A stretch of 64,000 bases of DNA. It comes from Dyella_B sp035690825. Its GTDB lineage: Bacteria; Pseudomonadota; Gammaproteobacteria; Xanthomonadales; Rhodanobacteraceae. The translations under genes were made by a program, and so were the position numbers. Below the pieces are notes generated by a model, which saw nothing but the letters and a program-made list of their open reading frames with translations, searched no databases and was not told the origin of the DNA. The stretch is taken from NCBI RefSeq assembly GCF_051954575.1, contig NZ_JBQCHP010000096.1, positions 1 through 64,000 of the forward strand, read 5' to 3'. Positions 60,963-64,000 of this stretch are shown piece by piece (positions within the stretch are counted from its first letter, which is position 1; every line of letters begins with the position of its first letter).

Positions 60963-63371
60963 CTAAAAATCCACGACCCCGCTCAACACATACGCCCGAT
61001 GCTCGTCCGCCGGCACGAACGTCTCATCGAACGTCGGGGCATACAGCTTGCGGGCCAGCATATTCTTCACGCCCAGCGTGATGCTCCAGCGCGGCGTGCG
61101 GTAGAACACGTTCATGGCCACGTCCGCCTGCCCGGGTATGTTGATATACGCGCTGCCGTCAGACAGCTGCCCCAGGGTGCGGCTGCGCGCCAACACGCCG
61201 CCGGCGACGCCGAAGCCGCGCAACGAGCCGCTCTGGAAGCTATAGCTGGCCCATAGGTTGAACTGCTGCCGTGCTTGTCCGGTCGCGGGTGTGCCGTCGT
61301 TGTTGTGCACGGATGGGCGCGTGTAGGCGCTGCTCAGGTTCAGGCCCGGCGCAAGCTGTCCGTTGAACTCGATTTCGAAACCCTGGTTTGATTGGCCGGG
61401 ACCGTTGACGATGTAATACGGCGGCTGTAGTGACACCAGGTCACTGCTGTGATCGAGCATGATGCGGTATGCGGCCACGGTGAGCCGTGCGCGGTCCTGG
61501 AACAGGTCGAACTTCGCGCCAGCTTCGAGTTGTCGCGACAGCGATGGCGGCAGCGGGCGGTTGTCTTTGCCGAGGTACGTATCAGGCTGGAATCCGTTCG
61601 AGGTATTGGCATACAGCGCCATCTCCGGCGCCAGCTTGTAGACCACGCCAAAATTGGGCACCCAACGCGATTTGCGCAGATCCCACGGGCTGCCGTCGGG
61701 GTGCGTCGTTTCGAGTTCATAACTGGTGCGCCGCCATGCCAGCAGCACTTGCCAGCGCGTGCCCAGGCTCATCTGATCCTGAACAAAGATGCCGTTGTCC
61801 GTGGTCCACGATTGACCCGGAAAATGACCAGTGGCGAAATCATCGGGCGTCAACGCAGAAGTCGGCGAAGGCAATGGCCCATCAGCAAAAATGTTGTACG
61901 CCATGCCTGCGCCGCCGTTGCTGAAAGCATCGACGCCGTTGCCCACCTGGACGCGCGAATAATCGAAACCGAGCACCACCGCATGCTGCAGCCAGCCATG
62001 CCCGAACGCGGCAGTCACATCGTTCTGCAAGGTGTAATAGGCATCGGACGAACGATATTGCTCTGCCACCGCGGCGGTATCGCCAAAAGGCTGGATATCC
62101 GATAGCGGCCAGTCCTGCAGATCGATCGATTCGCGCACGTATTGCGCCCGGCTGCGAAACGACCAGGTATTGTTGAAGCGGTGCTCCAGCATGTAGAACA
62201 AGCGCCGCGTTTCCACCGACGTGTGGTCGTTGGGATTATCCAGCAGCAATCCCCACGGGGATGCAGAACCAACGGTGTCGCCCAGCAAGATGACGTGATC
62301 GGGGATCGGCATGCGGTTCATCATCCACGACGCGCCCGCGATGAAGGTCGTGTCGGGCGTCGACCATCCGATCGATGGCGCGACATAGCGATTGCGCTGC
62401 CCACGCATGCCCTGCGGTGTGCGGTCGGCCGTGTCGCCGTTGACGATCAGGCGATAGGTCAGCGACTTGCTGGCGTTCAATGGACCGGCCAGATCCAGGC
62501 CAAGTTCTTTCTCGCCATGCTCGCCGAACGAAAACATGAACCGATGAACGGGATCGCTCTGCGGCTTTTTCAGCACCACGTCGATCAGGCCGCCAAAGTT
62601 GTTGTACGCGGAGACGTCGCCAAGTATGGCCTGCGGACCCTTCAACACTTCAACCCGTTCCACCCCGATCATCGGTGGATAATCGCCCACGCCCAGCACA
62701 TTGTTGGGCATGCCATCGGTCATGCCGTTGCCGGTGATGAAGCCGCGCACGGCAAAAATCGGCAAGCCGCTCGAACCCTCGACATACTGTGCGCCGGCCA
62801 CGTTGCGGATGGCGTCGGCAATGCTCTGTACCTGTTCGGACTGCAGCAGGCTCTGCGTGACGATGCTGACCGATTGCGGCACGTCGATCGGATCGGCCAC
62901 CGTGCGCTCCGGTCCGCTGCTCACGTCAGCCATGAATTCGGCATCCCGGCCTACCAGGCCGATCGCCTGGATCGGGGGCAGCAGCGTGGCCGCAGGCGTC
63001 GTGGGCGCCAAAGTAGGTTTGGACGTCTGTACGGCCGCCGTTGCGCGCGGCTTCACCACCACCGTGCGCGCATCGATGAACGCGAAGCCCATGTTGGTGC
63101 CTTCGAGAAGGCGCCCCAGCGCCGCATCCGGCGCCAAGTTCCCGCGCACCGCGTGCGCGCGCTGTCCGGCCACTGCTTGGCCCGCCGTCAGCACCTGCAC
63201 ATTGGCCTGCTTGCCGAAGGCGATCAACGCCGTGGCGAGCGATTGGGCAGGAATGGCAAACGATATACCTGAGGCTTGCTCCGCTGCTTGCGGCGATGCC
63301 GCGCATGCGCTCCAGGCCATCACTCCCCATGTCAGGCAGCCGTAAGCTGGCAGCCAGGCAAACCGCCTCAT
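60963..63371 (-). CDS. TonB-dependent receptor with STN signalling domain
   Basis: An 802-residue outer-membrane receptor. After the signal peptide, residues about 36-108 form a secretin/TonB short N-terminal domain (ISFAIPAQSLATALIAFGKQ) that contacts a FecR-type protein. A plug follows with DVPQSVSIVTQ, AVRGF and VERVEVLKGPQAILGD, then a 22-strand-type barrel ending in VLSGVVDF with the terminal Phe. The pattern fits ferric-siderophore receptors of the FecA/FpvA group. The fecR-like gene lies upstream on the same strand. Confidence 0.92.
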   Translation of the reverse strand: MRRFAWLPAYGCLTWGVMAWSACAASPQAAEQASGISFAIPAQSLATALIAFGKQANVQVLTAGQAVAGQRAHAVRGNLAPDAALGRLLEGTNMGFAFIDARTVVVKPRATAAVQTSKPTLAPTTPAATLLPPIQAIGLVGRDAEFMADVSSGPERTVADPIDVPQSVSIVTQSLLQSEQVQSIADAIRNVAGAQYVEGSSGLPIFAVRGFITGNGMTDGMPNNVLGVGDYPPMIGVERVEVLKGPQAILGDVSAYNNFGGLIDVVLKKPQSDPVHRFMFSFGEHGEKELGLDLAGPLNASKSLTYRLIVNGDTADRTPQGMRGQRNRYVAPSIGWSTPDTTFIAGASWMMNRMPIPDHVILLGDTVGSASPWGLLLDNPNDHTSVETRRLFYMLEHRFNNTWSFRSRAQYVRESIDLQDWPLSDIQPFGDTAAVAEQYRSSDAYYTLQNDVTAAFGHGWLQHAVVLGFDYSRVQVGNGVDAFSNGGAGMAYNIFADGPLPSPTSALTPDDFATGHFPGQSWTTDNGIFVQDQMSLGTRWQVLLAWRRTSYELETTHPDGSPWDLRKSRWVPNFGVVYKLAPEMALYANTSNGFQPDTYLGKDNRPLPPSLSRQLEAGAKFDLFQDRARLTVAAYRIMLDHSSDLVSLQPPYYIVNGPGQSNQGFEIEFNGQLAPGLNLSSAYTRPSVHNNDGTPATGQARQQFNLWASYSFQSGSLRGFGVAGGVLARSRTLGQLSDGSAYINIPGQADVAMNVFYRTPRWSITLGVKNMLARKLYAPTFDETFVPADEHRAYVLSGVVDF

Positions 63372-63481
63372 AACGTGCGTCGACTCAGCGCGAAATCACG
63401 AGTGTGACATGGGCCGCATCAGTTAGCACGAGTTTGCGTGTGCTGATCGGGACAGTATTGCGCTAGCTTGCGGGAGGCTTT

Positions 63482-63559
63482 CGTAGGTTGGGTTAGCGCG
63501 GCGTAACCCAACGTAATTTGCCGGCATCGTTGGGTTACGCTGCGCTAACCCAACCTACG
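63482..63559. repeat. Long inverted repeat between fecR-like and receptor genes
   Basis: Arms of 32 bases at 63482-63513 and 63528-63559 are reverse complements with one mismatch around a 14-base loop. Each arm itself holds the smaller inverted repeat TTGGGTTA/TAACCCAA. It lies between the FecR-type gene and the receptor start and is of the GGTTGGGTTAGCGC type dispersed in many bacterial genomes. It might uncouple receptor from regulator expression. Confidence 0.8.
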
Positions 63560-63570
63560 GGTTATTCGGT

Positions 63571-64000
63571 TCACTGCCGGTGCTTGGCATCGGACAGCGT
63601 CACCCGATCCGCTTCCTTGCTCACCTGCAACGGAAACACTTCCGGCAACGCGCCTACCCAGCTGTCGATCGCATCGGCGCGCACCGTGCCGGTGTACGTC
63701 AGCGCGTTCAAATCCGCGTCGAGGATATGCACCGGTTTATTGGTATAGCGATTCAGGTTGGCGATGACCACGCTCAGCGGTTCGTCGATGAACTCCAGAC
63801 GATCGCTGCGCCACGCGGTCGCCTGCGCGGCTGCAATGGTATCAATCGCCATCGCCATGGCGTCGGGATCGAAGGAGACGCGCTGACCCGCAGTGGCTTC
63901 CAGCACATTGTTATGGTTCGCGCCCGCGCGCAGGTCGGCGATCGCCACGCGTCCCTGCGTCACCGCCACCATCACCCGCTCGCCGGTGCGGCGCACGTCG
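63571..64000 (-). CDS. FecR-type anti-sigma/regulator, 3' part only
   Basis: The open frame runs from the window edge to the stop at 63571 and gives over 141 residues; the 5' end is missing. VMVAVTQGRVAIADL and ATAGQRVSFDP are the FecR domain, and RSDRLEFIDEPLSVVIANLNRYTNKPV is the C-terminal STN-like part. FecR proteins sit in the inner membrane and relay receptor occupancy to an ECF sigma factor, which should lie beyond the right edge. Pairing with the adjacent STN receptor supports the call. Confidence 0.88.
   Translation of the reverse strand, partial: DVRRTGERVMVAVTQGRVAIADLRAGANHNNVLEATAGQRVSFDPDAMAMAIDTIAAAQATAWRSDRLEFIDEPLSVVIANLNRYTNKPVHILDADLNALTYTGTVRADAIDSWVGALPEVFPLQVSKEADRVTLSDAKHRQ

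Overview
The window reads as a high-GC chromosome segment of a gammaproteobacterium of the order Xanthomonadales (Lysobacterales), probably Rhodanobacteraceae. Reasons: Xanthomonas-like housekeeping content, a MetJ repressor with a histone H1-like tail, fused manC/xanB, and an lps locus lying between etfBA and a metB-type gene, which is where Xanthomonas keeps its variable O-antigen cluster. Species is not determined. No rRNA, tRNA, CRISPR array or phage was seen.

Layout. 1-24.9 kb is mostly housekeeping: GTP-type PEP carboxykinase; an ECF sigma / membrane anti-sigma-like / DUF4097 operon; a GAF-GAF-GGDEF-EAL c-di-GMP protein; Hsp33; MtgA; a GtrB-like glycosyltransferase; a CBS protein; an ATP/ADP-translocase-like carrier; a GMC oxidoreductase; a beta-lactamase-fold hydrolase; a TonB-like protein; the MetJ-H1 fusion; a methyltransferase-alkB-gcvT-gcvH run; an amidase; and ETF-quinone oxidoreductase. 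At 24.9-32.3 kb a glycosyltransferase island, AT-rich in its second half, separates etfD from etfBA (32.4-34.2 kb).

34.2-53.0 kb is the O-antigen locus. A leftward operon (53.0 to 42.2 kb) encodes the ABC exporter Wzm/Wzt, a WbdD-like methyltransferase with a repeat-built coiled coil, a three-module glycosyltransferase, Gmd, Rmd and ManB, pointing to a GDP-D-rhamnose polymer. A second leftward operon (38.2 to 34.2 kb) encodes both PAPS-making enzymes (CysD, CysNC) and a sugar aminotransferase. Between them lie a methyltransferase, a broken IS3-type transposase, a rightward sulfotransferase fused to a Wzt-type O-antigen-binding domain, and the degraded tail of a second such gene. Read together, these suggest export of an O-antigen that is sulfated, possibly as a chain-end cap. 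This is the most novel inference in the window.

53.2-59.5 kb holds the metB-type gene and, divergently, rmlBACD-manC, which supply dTDP-L-rhamnose and GDP-mannose. The right end (59.7-64 kb) has a secreted phosphoesterase, a TonB-dependent receptor with an STN signalling domain, a long inverted repeat and the 3' part of a FecR-type anti-sigma gene cut by the window edge.
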